Notes: generated by a model not told the origin, from the sequence alone. A DNA stretch of 64,000 nt from UBA6927 sp022447855 (GCA_022447855.1 JAKUTX010000002.1:62001-126000), one strand, 5' to 3'. Positions 43,410-53,271 are shown, counted from the first letter of the stretch. Numbers and translations: made by a program.

Positions 43410-44543
43410 CTAGTTAGTTGGAATAGGTAAGGGGATATCTGATGAGGAAACATTTTGATTGTTCGACGGACTTGCTGCAAGTCTAATTTGGTCAATGACC
43501 CATGAATATATTTCGCTATTAAATTCAGATTTCAGTTGATGCTCTTGAGTTTTATCATTAATCCAATTTGTGAGTGCTATTTCTTTAAGGTTTTCAAAGT
43601 CTCCCTGGTCAAGTTCTCGATTTTGGTTCCTTTCGGAAATCACAAAGTATATAAATTCCTCTTGTCGGGTTGGGTCTAAAAACCCGGCACGCTCACTTAA
43701 CTCACCCGGAGCGAGATCCCAAAAATAGCCTTCATGTTCAACCATTATACTTCCAGGAATCCACCCGAGATCTCCACCGTTTCTTCTTACGCTGAAATCT
43801 GTGTCTCTCGAGAATTCTCGAACAATTCCTGATAATACTAAACGTATATGTTCAGGGTCCCGTGAGTCGCCAATTGCACCCCTTAGTTTAGATTGCATGA
43901 TGTCAGTTTCGTCACCAGCAGACATTACTATCCTATGTAGTCGTACTTGTTCAGCTGGATTTTCTACTAGATGTGAAATTGATTCCATTGCTTTTAGCCT
44001 TAATAGATCACTTTCAACAATCCAGCGGTGTTCTTCTTCGTTTAGTTGTACCCAGTTTAAATACTTGCCCAATTCTTCATTAAATTCTCGACGAACTTGA
44101 GCGTCTGATTTTCCTTTAGATGAATCATCATCTGGAGCAAATGTCTGCCAAATTTTTTCGTCGATTTCTGCTTCGGTTACAGAAATTTCTAGTTCAGGTG
44201 ATAATACTCTAAGCATTTCATTATCACGAAGTTCCTGTAGAGCAAGGAATACATCAGACCCCATATTAAAAGGAGTACCGTATAATTCGGCTTCTTTGAA
44301 TTGCGCACGAACTAATTTTACTAGATCTCCTCTAGAAAAAGATCTTTCATTTACTTGGATCATAGTTTCTTTCGGCGGAGCAATAAATTTGGTTGAGAAT
44401 TCCTGCCAAATTATGAATCCTGCAATAAAAAGAATAACAAGAGCCATTAGAGACACCATCATAAAAAGACGCTTTCTCCTAATGGATGCGGTTGGATCGT
44501 GACGCGGGTCTAATGATTGTTGTGTGTTTGAATTGTTCAACAA
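43410..44543 (-). CDS. Membrane-anchored parvulin-type foldase (SurA/PrsA-like)
   Basis: A 377-residue protein. The cytoplasmic N terminus is basic (SIRRKRLF), one transmembrane segment spans about residues 28-47, and an extracytoplasmic SurA-N-like helical part follows. A PpiC-type rotamase-like domain contains RRNGGDLGWIPGSIM near 258-272 and LAPGELSERAGF. It probably helps secreted proteins fold. The Pro/Ser/Asn-rich C terminus is likely disordered. Upstream of hom. Confidence 0.82.
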   Translation of the reverse strand: MLNNSNTQQSLDPRHDPTASIRRKRLFMMVSLMALVILFIAGFIIWQEFSTKFIAPPKETMIQVNERSFSRGDLVKLVRAQFKEAELYGTPFNMGSDVFLALQELRDNEMLRVLSPELEISVTEAEIDEKIWQTFAPDDDSSKGKSDAQVRREFNEELGKYLNWVQLNEEEHRWIVESDLLRLKAMESISHLVENPAEQVRLHRIVMSAGDETDIMQSKLRGAIGDSRDPEHIRLVLSGIVREFSRDTDFSVRRNGGDLGWIPGSIMVEHEGYFWDLAPGELSERAGFLDPTRQEEFIYFVISERNQNRELDQGDFENLKEIALTNWINDKTQEHQLKSEFNSEIYSWVIDQIRLAASPSNNQNVSSSDIPLPIPTN

Positions 44544-44605
44544 TACCTCTACTAAAAATACTTATATTTTAGTGAGCAGAAAAATCGAATCTAATCGAAA
44601 TCGGG

Positions 44606-44926
44606 TCATATAATATTATCTGCTCTAGGCATTCGATGTCTAGGATCGAATGGTAATAATGCGAGATGTCTTGCCCGTTTTATAGCTAGAGCAATGCCTC
44701 TTTGATGTTTGGAACAAGCTCCAGTTCTTCGTTTTCCTTGAATTTTAGAATGATTAGACACAAACCCACGAAGTTTTTCAGTATCTCGATAATCAATATA
44801 ATCTATTTTGTCTACACAGAATGAACAAACTTTACGCCTAGAAAAAAATCTAGGTCTTTGTCTGCGCCCTTGAGCCCCTTGAGCCCCTTGGGGTCTAGGT
44901 GCACTCGAACCTTGCGTTGTTGTCAT
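44606..44926 (-). CDS. rpsR: 30S ribosomal protein S18
   Basis: A 106-residue S18. The family core is DYRDTEKLRGFVSNHSKIQGKRRTG followed by ALAIKRARHLALLPF. It carries CSFC near residue 35 and CSKHQ near 83, the zinc-binding (C+) form. The N-terminal extension is Gln/Gly/Arg-rich with a short AQG repeat. AAGGAA ribosome binding site. Third gene of rpsF-ssb-rpsR. Confidence 0.96.
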   Translation of the reverse strand: MTTTQGSSAPRPQGAQGAQGRRQRPRFFSRRKVCSFCVDKIDYIDYRDTEKLRGFVSNHSKIQGKRRTGACSKHQRGIALAIKRARHLALLPFDPRHRMPRADNII

Positions 44927-44959
44927 TTTTGATTTTCCTTTCTTCGTTCCTTAATTATT

Positions 44960-45373
44960 TTACCAAGGAACATCTGGTTCATCCTGAGGAGGGGCTTCAG
45001 GAACAAATTCTTCCTGATTAGTTGGGTTAAAGGATGTTGCATCATCTCGTGGAGACAAAAAACGTACCTCTGAGGCACTTATTTCGTGACTACACCTAGG
45101 TTGTCCATCCATGCCGGTCCATTCACGATGAGTGAACCTGCCTTCCACATAAACTTTTCGTCCTTTGGATAAGTATTGATTACATAATTCTGCTAGCTTA
45201 TTCCAAGCTGAAACTCTAAGCCACTCAGTTTCTTCGTGACGTTCTCCGTCAGAAGAGGTGTAATTGCGGCTTGTTGCGACGCTAAAAGAAGTCACGGGTG
45301 TGCCGCTAGGTGTGTACCTCAGCTCAGGTTCACTCCCTAAATTTCCAATAATTATCATCTTGTTTAAAGTCAC
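44960..45373 (-). CDS. ssb: Single-stranded DNA-binding protein
   Basis: A 137-residue SSB. The OB-fold opens with MIIIGNLGSEPELRYTPSGTPVTSFSVATSRNY, and WLRVSAWNKLAELCNQYLSKGRKVYVEG follows. The C-terminal tail is acidic and ends DEPDVPW rather than the common DDDIPF. GTG start; an internal ATG five codons on is an alternative. Between rpsF and rpsR, the standard gene order. Confidence 0.96.
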   Translation of the reverse strand: MTLNKMIIIGNLGSEPELRYTPSGTPVTSFSVATSRNYTSSDGERHEETEWLRVSAWNKLAELCNQYLSKGRKVYVEGRFTHREWTGMDGQPRCSHEISASEVRFLSPRDDATSFNPTNQEEFVPEAPPQDEPDVPW

Positions 45374-45391
45374 GACGAAAGCACCAAAATT

Positions 45392-45688
45392 CTAAGATTT
45401 CATAACTAGATGTCTGATTATTTCTTCTGAAGCGTTGAGAGTCATATTAAGCTCTTGCAAGTGAGAGGAATCCATTGAGAATGTTGTTCTCACATAATTT
45501 CCTTCTTGGAAATGATTGATGGGATAGGCCATTTGTCGTAGCCCCCAATTTTCTTGTTCGGCAATCTCTCCGCCATTATCTACAATGAATGACTTCACTT
45601 TATCAACGGTGACATCAACTTGGTCATCACTGGATTCAGGAGTGATTATCATTACTAGTTCATAGTTTCTGCTACGCTCGGCTATCAA
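45392..45688 (-). CDS. rpsF: 30S ribosomal protein S6
   Basis: A 98-residue S6. It opens RNYELVMIITPESSDDQVD and has GGEIAEQENWGLRQMAYPI near residues 38-56 and GNYVRTTF. TTG start with GGAGAA upstream. First gene of the rpsF-ssb-rpsR operon; 18 bp to ssb. The 120 bp upstream hold no other gene and should carry the operon promoter. Confidence 0.95.
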   Translation of the reverse strand: MIAERSRNYELVMIITPESSDDQVDVTVDKVKSFIVDNGGEIAEQENWGLRQMAYPINHFQEGNYVRTTFSMDSSHLQELNMTLNASEEIIRHLVMKS

Positions 45689-45808
45689 GCTAATTCTCCA
45701 TACTTTTAAAATTCTTTAGCACCGTTCATTATACCATGATTAACTTATTTCATTCAATTCTGGGAATAAGAACAGTACAAGGATTCAAATTATAAACGGA
45801 TTGTGAAT

Positions 45809-46531
45809 TTAATGACACCCTAATTGTGACGCTAAATCGATGAAATCTGATGCGCAAATATCAATCCAATTCTCTGGGGAAGAATCAATTTTTTTATTTG
45901 ATCCGTGTTCGAGAGGTCTTGGTACAAAACAAGTTTTCATCCCTAAATGGTTTGCAGCTGAAAGATCGTCTTTGTGCGCAGCAACCATCATAATTTCATG
46001 TCTTTCTAGGCTTAACAATTCTGCCGCTTTTAGATACGCTTCTGGGTCTTTTTTGTAATGCCCTGATAGCTCTGCAGACAAGATACAATCCCATGGTAGG
46101 TTGCCCCATTTTGCCATATTTGTTAATAGTGATATATTTCCGTTGGATAATGTGGCGATTGTAAATTTAGTTTTGAGTTTTGAAAGGCCGATTAGTGTGT
46201 CAGGCCATGGATTCAATCTATGCCAAATTTTGTTTAGGTATTCAATTTCTGCATTAGAGAGATTAGTGATTTTGTGCCTTTTTAGCAATTTAATTAAAGA
46301 AGACATATGAAGATCATCTAGCTTGGTCCAGGGTATTTCTCCATTGCGGACTAGATTCATTGACGGACCATATTCTGAACGCCACTCGTCTGCAAATTTT
46401 TCCCAATTCACATCAAGAAGTCGAGTTTTCTCCCATGATTTACATTCGGCAATAATGCTTCCTCTCCAATCTACAACCGTTCCGAAAACATCAAAAGTGA
46501 GAGCTTTTATGCCTCTGAAATGATTTACCAT
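45809..46531 (-). CDS. Haloacid dehalogenase type II-like HAD hydrolase
   Basis: A 240-residue HAD protein close to L-2-haloacid dehalogenases. Motif I is LTFDVFGTVVDWRGSI near residues 11-26. FTIATLSNGNISLLTNMAKWGNLPWD lies near 128, then KKDPEAY, and VAAHKDDLSAANHLGMKTCFV near 183. It would hydrolyse C-halogen or C-phosphate bonds. Real haloacid activity is unproven, because many members act on other substrates. Confidence 0.88.
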   Translation of the reverse strand: MVNHFRGIKALTFDVFGTVVDWRGSIIAECKSWEKTRLLDVNWEKFADEWRSEYGPSMNLVRNGEIPWTKLDDLHMSSLIKLLKRHKITNLSNAEIEYLNKIWHRLNPWPDTLIGLSKLKTKFTIATLSNGNISLLTNMAKWGNLPWDCILSAELSGHYKKDPEAYLKAAELLSLERHEIMMVAAHKDDLSAANHLGMKTCFVPRPLEHGSNKKIDSSPENWIDICASDFIDLASQLGCH

Positions 46532-46622
46532 TTGTTATTCTCCAAGTAAAATTGTGTCTGTAAAGTTTAGCAGTTTTAGGAAAACGCGTTTAAAATTGAG
46601 TAAATTGTCGGAAAGGGTATAA

Positions 46623-47546
46623 ATGTTTCTTGTTAGATTGGCAATAACAATTGGTTACGGTGTTAACATTTTTTTGACACGTAATTGTCATTATATTGCA
46701 GCAGCTATTGCATTCTATACATTGTTTTCTTTTTTCCCTCTTGTTCTCGCGGTGACGTTTTTTTTCCAGGGTATTAGTGAGAATGTGGATGAATTAAATC
46801 TTGCAAAAGGCATTGCGGGAGTCGTGCCCGTATCTACTGGATTTCTTGTGCAGACTGTTGAAGGTGTTGCAGGTTCTCGTGCAGTGACGGGGTCACTAGG
46901 GTTAATTGGACTAATTTGGGCATCTACATCAGCGTTTACAGCAATTCGTAAAGGAATTAATACGGCTTGGGGTGTCCAAAAACCAAGGGCATTTCTTAGT
47001 GAACGATTATTGGATTTTGGTTTGGCAATTGGAGGGGGATTAGTTTTAATGGTCTTACTCTATGTTAGTCCTGTGATCAGCTTGATATCTGAATTGAATC
47101 CTGAAATTTTAAATCGGTCTGAATTCATCTCTGGCATATGGATTATAACTCAAAAATTAGTTTTACCTGTGATATCCTTCCTAGCATTTTTATTGCTTTA
47201 TAAAGTCCTTCCAAATTCTTTGGTGTCCTGGAGGGATGTATGGTTGGGTGCCTTGGTGACATCTTTAGTTTTTGATTTGGTCAATTGGACGTTTGTATCA
47301 TATGTAACAAATTTCCCGGTTTATGATTTGATTTACGGGCCAATAGGAGCTGTGTTAGCCCTCCTGGCATGGGTTTATATTTCTGCAACCATTTTACTTT
47401 TCGGAGCTATGGTCACGTCATTTTATGTTTCAAAAGGTAAAGGGTTGAATGATTTAAGTCGACTCAAGATGCATTTTAGCGAAATTTCTTCTTTGTCAGT
47501 TCCAGACTTTCCAATCAAAATTACTAACGGCTCTTCAGACAAATAG
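46623..47546 (+). CDS. YihY/BrkB-family integral membrane protein
   Basis: A 307-residue protein with about six transmembrane segments. It has the family start NCHYIAAAIAFYTLFSFFPLVLAVTFFF near residues 22-49, GLIWASTSAFTAIRKGINTAWG near 97-118, and LYKVLPNSLVSWRDVWLGALVTSLVFDL near 192-219. These proteins were once called ribonuclease BN; the true function is unknown. ATG start with GGAAAGGG upstream. Confidence 0.9.
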   Translation: MFLVRLAITIGYGVNIFLTRNCHYIAAAIAFYTLFSFFPLVLAVTFFFQGISENVDELNLAKGIAGVVPVSTGFLVQTVEGVAGSRAVTGSLGLIGLIWASTSAFTAIRKGINTAWGVQKPRAFLSERLLDFGLAIGGGLVLMVLLYVSPVISLISELNPEILNRSEFISGIWIITQKLVLPVISFLAFLLLYKVLPNSLVSWRDVWLGALVTSLVFDLVNWTFVSYVTNFPVYDLIYGPIGAVLALLAWVYISATILLFGAMVTSFYVSKGKGLNDLSRLKMHFSEISSLSVPDFPIKITNGSSDK

Positions 47547-47559
47547 ATTATCCAATTTC

Positions 47560-48294
47560 TTAAATCTTCTCACCTGAAATAATAGCAACTGTTCCGAGTG
47601 CCCGCTTATTAATTTTTATATTTTTCAGTCCGGTTTTCCGCATTATTGTGGCTAATTCACTTGCAGTTAAAAAAACATCAACTGATTTTGGGAGATAAGA
47701 ATATGCTTCTCGATTTCCGGTAATGATTTTTCCCATTAGTGGCATGAAAAAATTGAGTAGTGGAGGGATTATTTTTTTTAGAGGGTTCGAACTCTCTATC
47801 CTTAGGATTTCTAAAATCACCAATTTGCCTTTAGGTTGAATCACACGAGTCATTTCTGCAATTGCAAGTGGAACATCTATGAAATTTCTGGTACCAAAAC
47901 CCACTGTTACACTGATGAATTTTTTGTCACCGAATGGTAGATGATGTACATCCCCTTTGATTAAGTCAATTTTATTCTCTAGATTTAATTTTTGAAGTTT
48001 CTCATTTGCAATTGCTAGCATTTCTTTGGAGAAATCTAATCCTATGACTTTGGATACCGAATCATGTTTTAATAGATCAAAAATAAAATCTCCAGTGCCT
48101 GTAGCGACATCCAGGCATTCACCGGTTAAATTATTAGAAACAGCTTCAATTGTTGCATCGCGGCGCCAAATTTTGTGTTGTCCAGCAGACATTAATGAGT
48201 TCATTAAATCGTATCTCTTTGAAATGCGGTCAAACATTTCTTCAACATATTTAGCTCTTTGAGATCCTTGAAGATTAGCCATTTCGGAATTCAC
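47560..48294 (-). CDS. ubiE/menG: Demethylmenaquinone/ubiquinone methyltransferase UbiE/MenG
   Basis: A 244-residue methyltransferase. It has YVEEMFDRISKRYDLMNSLMSAGQHKIWRR near residues 15-44, SAM motif CLDVATGTGDFIFDLL near 60-75, and VTVGFGTRNFIDVPLAI near 128. It adds the last methyl group in quinone synthesis. Its ATG lies inside the 3' end of the nnr gene (20 bp overlap), implying coupling. Confidence 0.95.
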   Translation of the reverse strand: MNSEMANLQGSQRAKYVEEMFDRISKRYDLMNSLMSAGQHKIWRRDATIEAVSNNLTGECLDVATGTGDFIFDLLKHDSVSKVIGLDFSKEMLAIANEKLQKLNLENKIDLIKGDVHHLPFGDKKFISVTVGFGTRNFIDVPLAIAEMTRVIQPKGKLVILEILRIESSNPLKKIIPPLLNFFMPLMGKIITGNREAYSYLPKSVDVFLTASELATIMRKTGLKNIKINKRALGTVAIISGEKI

Positions 48295-49852
48295 TCTTTT
48301 TTATCTGATTTATTGCTATCGGTATATAAGGAAGAATATCACTCGCTATTATACCTGAGGAAGTATTTTCTGGGTTTGCCATTTCTGCAGAAAGTCCGTG
48401 CAAATAAACACCTGAAATTGCCGCATCTAAAGGTTCAATTTTTTGAGCTAATAATCCTGTAATTATTCCTGCCAAAATGTCTCCAGTCCCTGCAGTTGCA
48501 AGATTAGGATTTGCAAAAAGGCTTATCCAGATGTTTCCATTCGGCGAAGAGATGACAGTGAATGCTCCTTTGAGTATGACGATACAATTCCATTTTGTTG
48601 CATAAGATTTACATATATTCACTCGGTCTAATTCGATTTCCTTAATAGTTTTTCCTGACAGGCGAGCCATTTCTCCAGGGTGAGGAGTGAGAATAGAATT
48701 CTTCGGGATTTTTTGATGCCAATTTTGGTTTTCAGATAGAATGTTTAATGCATCAGCATCGATCACTAATGGTATTTCAGGAAGGTTCTTTTTTAGGAGA
48801 ATAGTTTTTGTTAATTCTCTAGAATTTTCAGACAAACCAAGACCGCATCCGATTAAAACTGAAGTATATTTTTTAATGTTCATCTGAATAGAAGTAATTG
48901 CATTAGACACAAATTCAGTCTCCGTGTTATCAGTTAAAGGAAGATATATTGCTTCTTTCAGATGAGATGCAACTATCGGGAAAATTGATTCAGGTGTAGC
49001 AATTGTTGTTAAGCCTGAACCAGCCCTTTGGGCTCCTATTGCAGCCAATGATACTGCTCCAGTAAAATTTTTAGATCCTCCAATAATCAGAGAGTGTCCG
49101 AAAGTTCCTTTATGTGAATTGAGTGTTCTAAACGGCAATTTTGATGACACAAGTTTTTTGGAGATTATTGATGATATAGGGCTTTTAGTTTCACTTGTGG
49201 AAATTCCGATATCTATAATCTCATTTCGGCCGGCAAAAACCACACCATCAGGAGAGCACAGTCCCAATTTCGTGAATCCTAATGAGAGTGTAATATCCGC
49301 CTTAATAGTGGTTTTGTCCGCTATTCCAGTGTCAGGATTCAAACCAGAAGGGATGTCTAGAGCAACAATTTTTTTGGATGAATGAGCATTTTTAATTCGA
49401 TTTACAGATTCAATGAGCAAGGAAACAGGAGGGGTAATTGGTTTATTCAGCCCGATGCCATAAAGAGCATCCAAAATTAGGTCTGATTCAGTAAGCAATT
49501 TTTCTATTAGTAAAATTTGCTTTTTATAATTACCAAGTTCATATAAATCTACTCCAGACTTTTGAGCATTTTCACACAGTTTTGTTCCTGTAAGTTCAGA
49601 AGTAGTGATTGCCATTGATCGAAACCCCAATTTTTTCAGATGAGTTGCGGCGATTAAACCGTCACCACCATTTTTACCTGGGCCTATAAGGGTTAATATT
49701 GTGCCGTGGCCTAAGATTTCAGCTATTCGCTTAGACACTGAAGTCCCAGCTTTTTCCATTAATAATTTACTAGTAACTCCATTGCGAAAGGTTTCTCTTT
49801 CTAAATTTTTCATTTCAGAGGAGGAGACTATTTTCGAGGAATTGTTTTTCAT
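48275..49852 (-). CDS. nnr: Bifunctional NAD(P)H-hydrate repair enzyme (epimerase/dehydratase)
   Basis: A 525-residue fusion. The N-terminal YjeF_N epimerase has MEKAGTSVSKRIAE and GPGKNGGDGLIAATHLK, and ends with LDIPSGLNPDTG. The C-terminal ADP-dependent dehydratase has SHKGTFGHSLIIGGSKNFTGAVSLAA, NSILTPHPGEMARL and LATAGTGDILAGIITGLLAQ. It repairs NADHX and NADPHX. I use ATG 49852; an upstream in-frame TTG at 49867 adds five residues. 26 bp after acpS. Confidence 0.94.
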   Translation of the reverse strand: MKNNSSKIVSSSEMKNLERETFRNGVTSKLLMEKAGTSVSKRIAEILGHGTILTLIGPGKNGGDGLIAATHLKKLGFRSMAITTSELTGTKLCENAQKSGVDLYELGNYKKQILLIEKLLTESDLILDALYGIGLNKPITPPVSLLIESVNRIKNAHSSKKIVALDIPSGLNPDTGIADKTTIKADITLSLGFTKLGLCSPDGVVFAGRNEIIDIGISTSETKSPISSIISKKLVSSKLPFRTLNSHKGTFGHSLIIGGSKNFTGAVSLAAIGAQRAGSGLTTIATPESIFPIVASHLKEAIYLPLTDNTETEFVSNAITSIQMNIKKYTSVLIGCGLGLSENSRELTKTILLKKNLPEIPLVIDADALNILSENQNWHQKIPKNSILTPHPGEMARLSGKTIKEIELDRVNICKSYATKWNCIVILKGAFTVISSPNGNIWISLFANPNLATAGTGDILAGIITGLLAQKIEPLDAAISGVYLHGLSAEMANPENTSSGIIASDILPYIPIAINQIKKSEFRNG

Positions 49853-49878
49853 TATTTCTTTTTCCAAAATAATGTGTG

Positions 49879-50280
49879 TTATTTGGATTTGTTAATGATT
49901 GGCAGGGTATTGGAATTTAAGCTTTCGCAGACTATAGATGCTATTGCATATTCTTTTGAGTGCGACAATGATAACGCAATGCTGGAAATGCCTAGGTCTT
50001 GCGCACGTTTGGCAGCCTTTCTGTGAAGTTGGATGGTTGGAGGTTTGCCTTTTAATCGAATTATTTCAATATCTTTCCATGGGATTCCTCTGATCCCCGT
50101 ACCTAATGCTTTCATCATCGCCTCTTTTCCTGCAAATCTGCTCGCAAGCTGCTGCGCTCTTCCTTTGCAATAAGAAATTTCCAAGGGAGTGTAAATTCTG
50201 TGCAAAAACCGTGACCCATATTGTTCCGATATACGTTTAATTCTTGGAACTTCAACAATATCTACTCCGTTTACAAGCAA
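49879..50280 (-). CDS. acpS: Holo-[acyl-carrier-protein] synthase
   Basis: A 133-residue AcpS. It has VNGVDIVEVPRIKRI near residues 3-17, SRFAGKEAMMKALGTGIRGIPWKDIEI near 47-73 and ALSLSHSKEYAIA near 104-116. It transfers the phosphopantetheine arm to ACP, serving the FabF pathway. Between the MTHFR-like gene (10 bp) and nnr. Confidence 0.94.
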   Translation of the reverse strand: MLVNGVDIVEVPRIKRISEQYGSRFLHRIYTPLEISYCKGRAQQLASRFAGKEAMMKALGTGIRGIPWKDIEIIRLKGKPPTIQLHRKAAKRAQDLGISSIALSLSHSKEYAIASIVCESLNSNTLPIINKSK

Positions 50281-50290
50281 TGTATTGCTC

Positions 50291-51166
50291 CTATGATTTC
50301 ACATTTGATTCGGAAATTATTTGCGGGATTAAATCTTCCCAGCCTAGAGCCATTATATGGATTCCATGACAGGAATCTTTGATTTCTTGGATGATTTTAG
50401 TTGTAATTTTGGTTGTTGCCTGTCGATTATTTTTGGCTGAATCTAACTCCTTGATAATTTGATTTGGTATCGAGACTCCAAATAGATTTTTATTAAAAAA
50501 ACGCGCCATTTTTGCAGATTTTAATATCATTACACCTGCAATGATTTTCGCATTAGTGTGTTTAATTCTCTGCATGAAGTTTTGGAATTGTTTCACATCA
50601 TAAATTCCTTGAGTTTGAAAGAATACTGCACCTGAATCAATTTTTTGTTCTAGTCGAGCAATTTCCGCGTCTAAGTCTTGAGCTGATGGATTTACAACAG
50701 CACCAACACAAAAAGACGGAGAGCCAGAAAGTTTAGAATCTGACAAATCATGTCCCGAATTTAGTCGAGTAGCTGCATTAATTAATGATACTGCATCAAT
50801 ATCGAATACTCCCTTAGCGTCAGGGTGATCGCCTGCTTTTGGGTTGTCCCCTGTCATGCATAGGATATTTTCAATGCCTAATGCATTTGCTGCTAGCAAA
50901 TCTCCTTGCAACGAGATTCGGTTCTTGTCTCGGCATGCTACTTGAAGGATTGGTTCAATATTATTAAGTTTTAGTTTGTGTGCAGCAGCAATTGGAGCCA
51001 TGCTCATTCGTGCTGAGTGTGAGTCAGTTAAATTAAATGCATCTATATGATTTCTTAGAGTTAATGCTTTAGAGATTAGTGGCTCTAATTCAGTTCCTTT
51101 TGGAGGATTTAACTCTGTTGTTATAACAAATTGATTCAGGGACAGTTTTTTTGAAAAAGAGTTCAT
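50291..51166 (-). CDS. Methylenetetrahydrofolate reductase family protein
   Basis: A 291-residue TIM-barrel protein of the MTHFR family. It has FVITTELNPPKGTELEPLI near residues 11-30, FNLTDSHSARMSMAPIAAAHKL near 45-66, and CRDKNRISLQGDLLAANALGIENILCMTGDNP near 79-110. The call rests on the folate/FAD-site region; it could be the MetV/MetF-like reductase of one-carbon metabolism. ATG 51166 is chosen because GGAG lies upstream; an earlier in-frame start at 51223 adds 19 residues. Divergent from folD. Confidence 0.88.
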   Translation of the reverse strand: MNSFSKKLSLNQFVITTELNPPKGTELEPLISKALTLRNHIDAFNLTDSHSARMSMAPIAAAHKLKLNNIEPILQVACRDKNRISLQGDLLAANALGIENILCMTGDNPKAGDHPDAKGVFDIDAVSLINAATRLNSGHDLSDSKLSGSPSFCVGAVVNPSAQDLDAEIARLEQKIDSGAVFFQTQGIYDVKQFQNFMQRIKHTNAKIIAGVMILKSAKMARFFNKNLFGVSIPNQIIKELDSAKNNRQATTKITTKIIQEIKDSCHGIHIMALGWEDLIPQIISESNVKS

Positions 51167-51277
51167 TTTATTCTCCGTTCGAATATTATATCTCTCAAAT
51201 TGTTCTGATGGCAAAAATATCAATAAGTATCTTTTTCATATCGGTATATAATCAATATAGAAAATTTGGAGGATAAT

Positions 51278-52177
51278 ATGGTCGCAAATCGAATAAATGG
51301 TAAAGAAATTGCAGAGGAAATCCGTAAAGAAATTGCAACGAAGGTTAATGATTTGAAAAATAATCATCAAGTGACTCCTGGCTTAGCAGTAATATTGGTT
51401 GGTAATGATCCTGCTTCTGCCGTATATGTTAGGAGCAAAGAAAAAGCAGCGATAGATTTGGGAATGAAAAGTGAAGCAATTATTTTGCCTGAAGAAACTA
51501 CTCAAGACGAGTTAATTAAGCAGATAAAATTAATTAATGATGATGAAAGTTTTCATGGGGTATTAGTACAACTTCCTTTACCCAATCATTTGGATGAAAA
51601 TGCTGTCATTGAATCTATAGATCCTTGGAAGGATGTTGATGGATTGCATCCGGAAAATATGGGAATGCTAATGGCTGGAAGACCAAGGTTCATATCAGCG
51701 ACCCCCGCGGGGATTCAACAGATGCTAATTAGGACAGGAAATGATCCGGCTGGTAAGAATGTGGTGGTCTGTGGAAGAAGTAATATTGTAGGAAAACCAA
51801 TTGCTAATCTTTTAATGCAAAGAGCTTCAGGAGCAAATGCGACTGTAACTGTTTGTCATACTCGAACAGAGAATCTTTCTGAAATTACTCAGAAAGCGGA
51901 TATTTTAATTGCTGCTATTGGGAGTCCTCATGCGATTTCTTCTGAAATGGTCAAAGAGGGTGCCGTAGTTATTGATGTTGGGATCAATAGAATTGATGCC
52001 CCTGATAGGCCACGAGGATTTCGGTTGGTTGGAGATGTTGATTATAAAGCAGTGCGTGAAAAAGCTTCCGCAATTACCCCAGTACCAGGAGGAGTTGGCC
52101 CAATGACGATAGCGATGTTGTTAAATAACGCCTTATTGGCTGCTGATTTATCAATTCAAAGAAACGCATGTCTTTAG
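51278..52177 (+). CDS. folD: Methylenetetrahydrofolate dehydrogenase/cyclohydrolase
   Basis: A 299-residue FolD. It has GLAVILVGNDPASAVYVRSKEKAA near residues 34-57 (catalytic Lys), GVLVQLPLPNHLDE near 90, DPWKDVDGLHPENMG near 115, TPAGIQQML near 142, and VVCGRSNIVGKPIANLLMQR near 161-180. It interconverts methylene-, methenyl- and formyl-THF. GGAGG sits 5 nt before ATG 51278; an in-frame start at 51266 would begin inside the ribosome binding site. The end overlaps queA by 10 bp. Confidence 0.96.
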   Translation: MVANRINGKEIAEEIRKEIATKVNDLKNNHQVTPGLAVILVGNDPASAVYVRSKEKAAIDLGMKSEAIILPEETTQDELIKQIKLINDDESFHGVLVQLPLPNHLDENAVIESIDPWKDVDGLHPENMGMLMAGRPRFISATPAGIQQMLIRTGNDPAGKNVVVCGRSNIVGKPIANLLMQRASGANATVTVCHTRTENLSEITQKADILIAAIGSPHAISSEMVKEGAVVIDVGINRIDAPDRPRGFRLVGDVDYKAVREKASAITPVPGGVGPMTIAMLLNNALLAADLSIQRNACL

Positions 52178-53208
52178 TATTAACACCAGACCAATTTGAT
52201 TATTACTTACCGGAAGGACTAATTGCTCAAAATCCATCCGAGGAAAGAGATCAATCTAGGTTGATGCTTCTTGATCGTTTGACAGGTCAATTTAAGCACT
52301 CCAAGTTTAATCAACTCCTGACTTTTCTGAAGCCTGGAGATGTTTTGGTTATGAACCAAAGTCGGGTAATACCGGCTCGTCTTTATGCTAGAAATTTGGA
52401 TTTAGACAGGCCGGTTGAGATGCTGCTGTTGAGGAAAATCGAGGATGGAGTATGGAAAGCTTTGGTCAAGCCAGGAAGACGCTTAAAAGTGGGATCGCGT
52501 TTTGAAACTTCAAGCGAAAATAATGACGAAGTAATTTCTGGAAAAGTTTTATCAATTGAGCCTGACGGAGAAAGAATAATCTCTTTGCAAGGAGAGCAAT
52601 ACCTAGATTCGGTAGGAGAGATACCTCTTCCTCCATATATTAATGAAACTAATTCGGACCCTGAACGTTATCAGACTGTATATTCAAAAGAAAAAGGAAG
52701 TATCGCAGCGCCTACAGCAGGGTTACATTTTACTTCAGAAATGATTCATCGGATGCAAAATATTAATGTGGAGAATGTATTTGTTACCCTTCATGTTGGG
52801 TGGGACACTTTTCGCCCAATTAAAGGAAAGTTAGATGAGCATAAAATGCATTCAGAATTTTGGTCTATTGATGAAAATTCTGCGGAAAGAATTCGTCTTG
52901 CTAAGGCTGAAGGACGAAGGGTAATAGCAGTTGGGACCACAGTTGTTAGGTTGTTAGAAAATGCTGCTCAAATTTCGAGAGATGGTTGTTTAACTAGTGG
53001 GTCGGGTTGGGTAGATTTGTTTATTAAGCCTGGGCATGAATTCCAAATTGTTGATGCATTGATTACAAATTTTCACTTACCTAAATCTACATTGATGATG
53101 TTGGTTAGCGCATTTTCAAGTAGAGAAAACATTTTAAGCGCATATTCTGAAGCAGTTCGAGAAAAATATAGATTTTTCAGTTTTGGAGATGCTATGTTTA
53201 TTTCTTAA
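52168..53208 (+). CDS. queA: tRNA preQ1(34) S-adenosylmethionine ribosyltransferase-isomerase
   Basis: A 346-residue QueA. It has FDYYLPEGLIAQNPSEERDQSRLMLLDR near residues 10-37, PGDVLVMNQSRVIPARL near 55, GSIAAPTAGLHFTSEM near 175, HVGWDTFRPI and NFHLPKSTLMMLVSAF near 296. It performs the penultimate step of queuosine modification of tRNA. Overlaps folD by 10 bp. Confidence 0.97.
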   Translation: MSLVLTPDQFDYYLPEGLIAQNPSEERDQSRLMLLDRLTGQFKHSKFNQLLTFLKPGDVLVMNQSRVIPARLYARNLDLDRPVEMLLLRKIEDGVWKALVKPGRRLKVGSRFETSSENNDEVISGKVLSIEPDGERIISLQGEQYLDSVGEIPLPPYINETNSDPERYQTVYSKEKGSIAAPTAGLHFTSEMIHRMQNINVENVFVTLHVGWDTFRPIKGKLDEHKMHSEFWSIDENSAERIRLAKAEGRRVIAVGTTVVRLLENAAQISRDGCLTSGSGWVDLFIKPGHEFQIVDALITNFHLPKSTLMMLVSAFSSRENILSAYSEAVREKYRFFSFGDAMFIS

Positions 53209-53271
53209 AGTTTTAGAATGCGTTTTGTATCTAAAATACTGTAATAGTGAAAAGCTAAATTGGAGGATAAA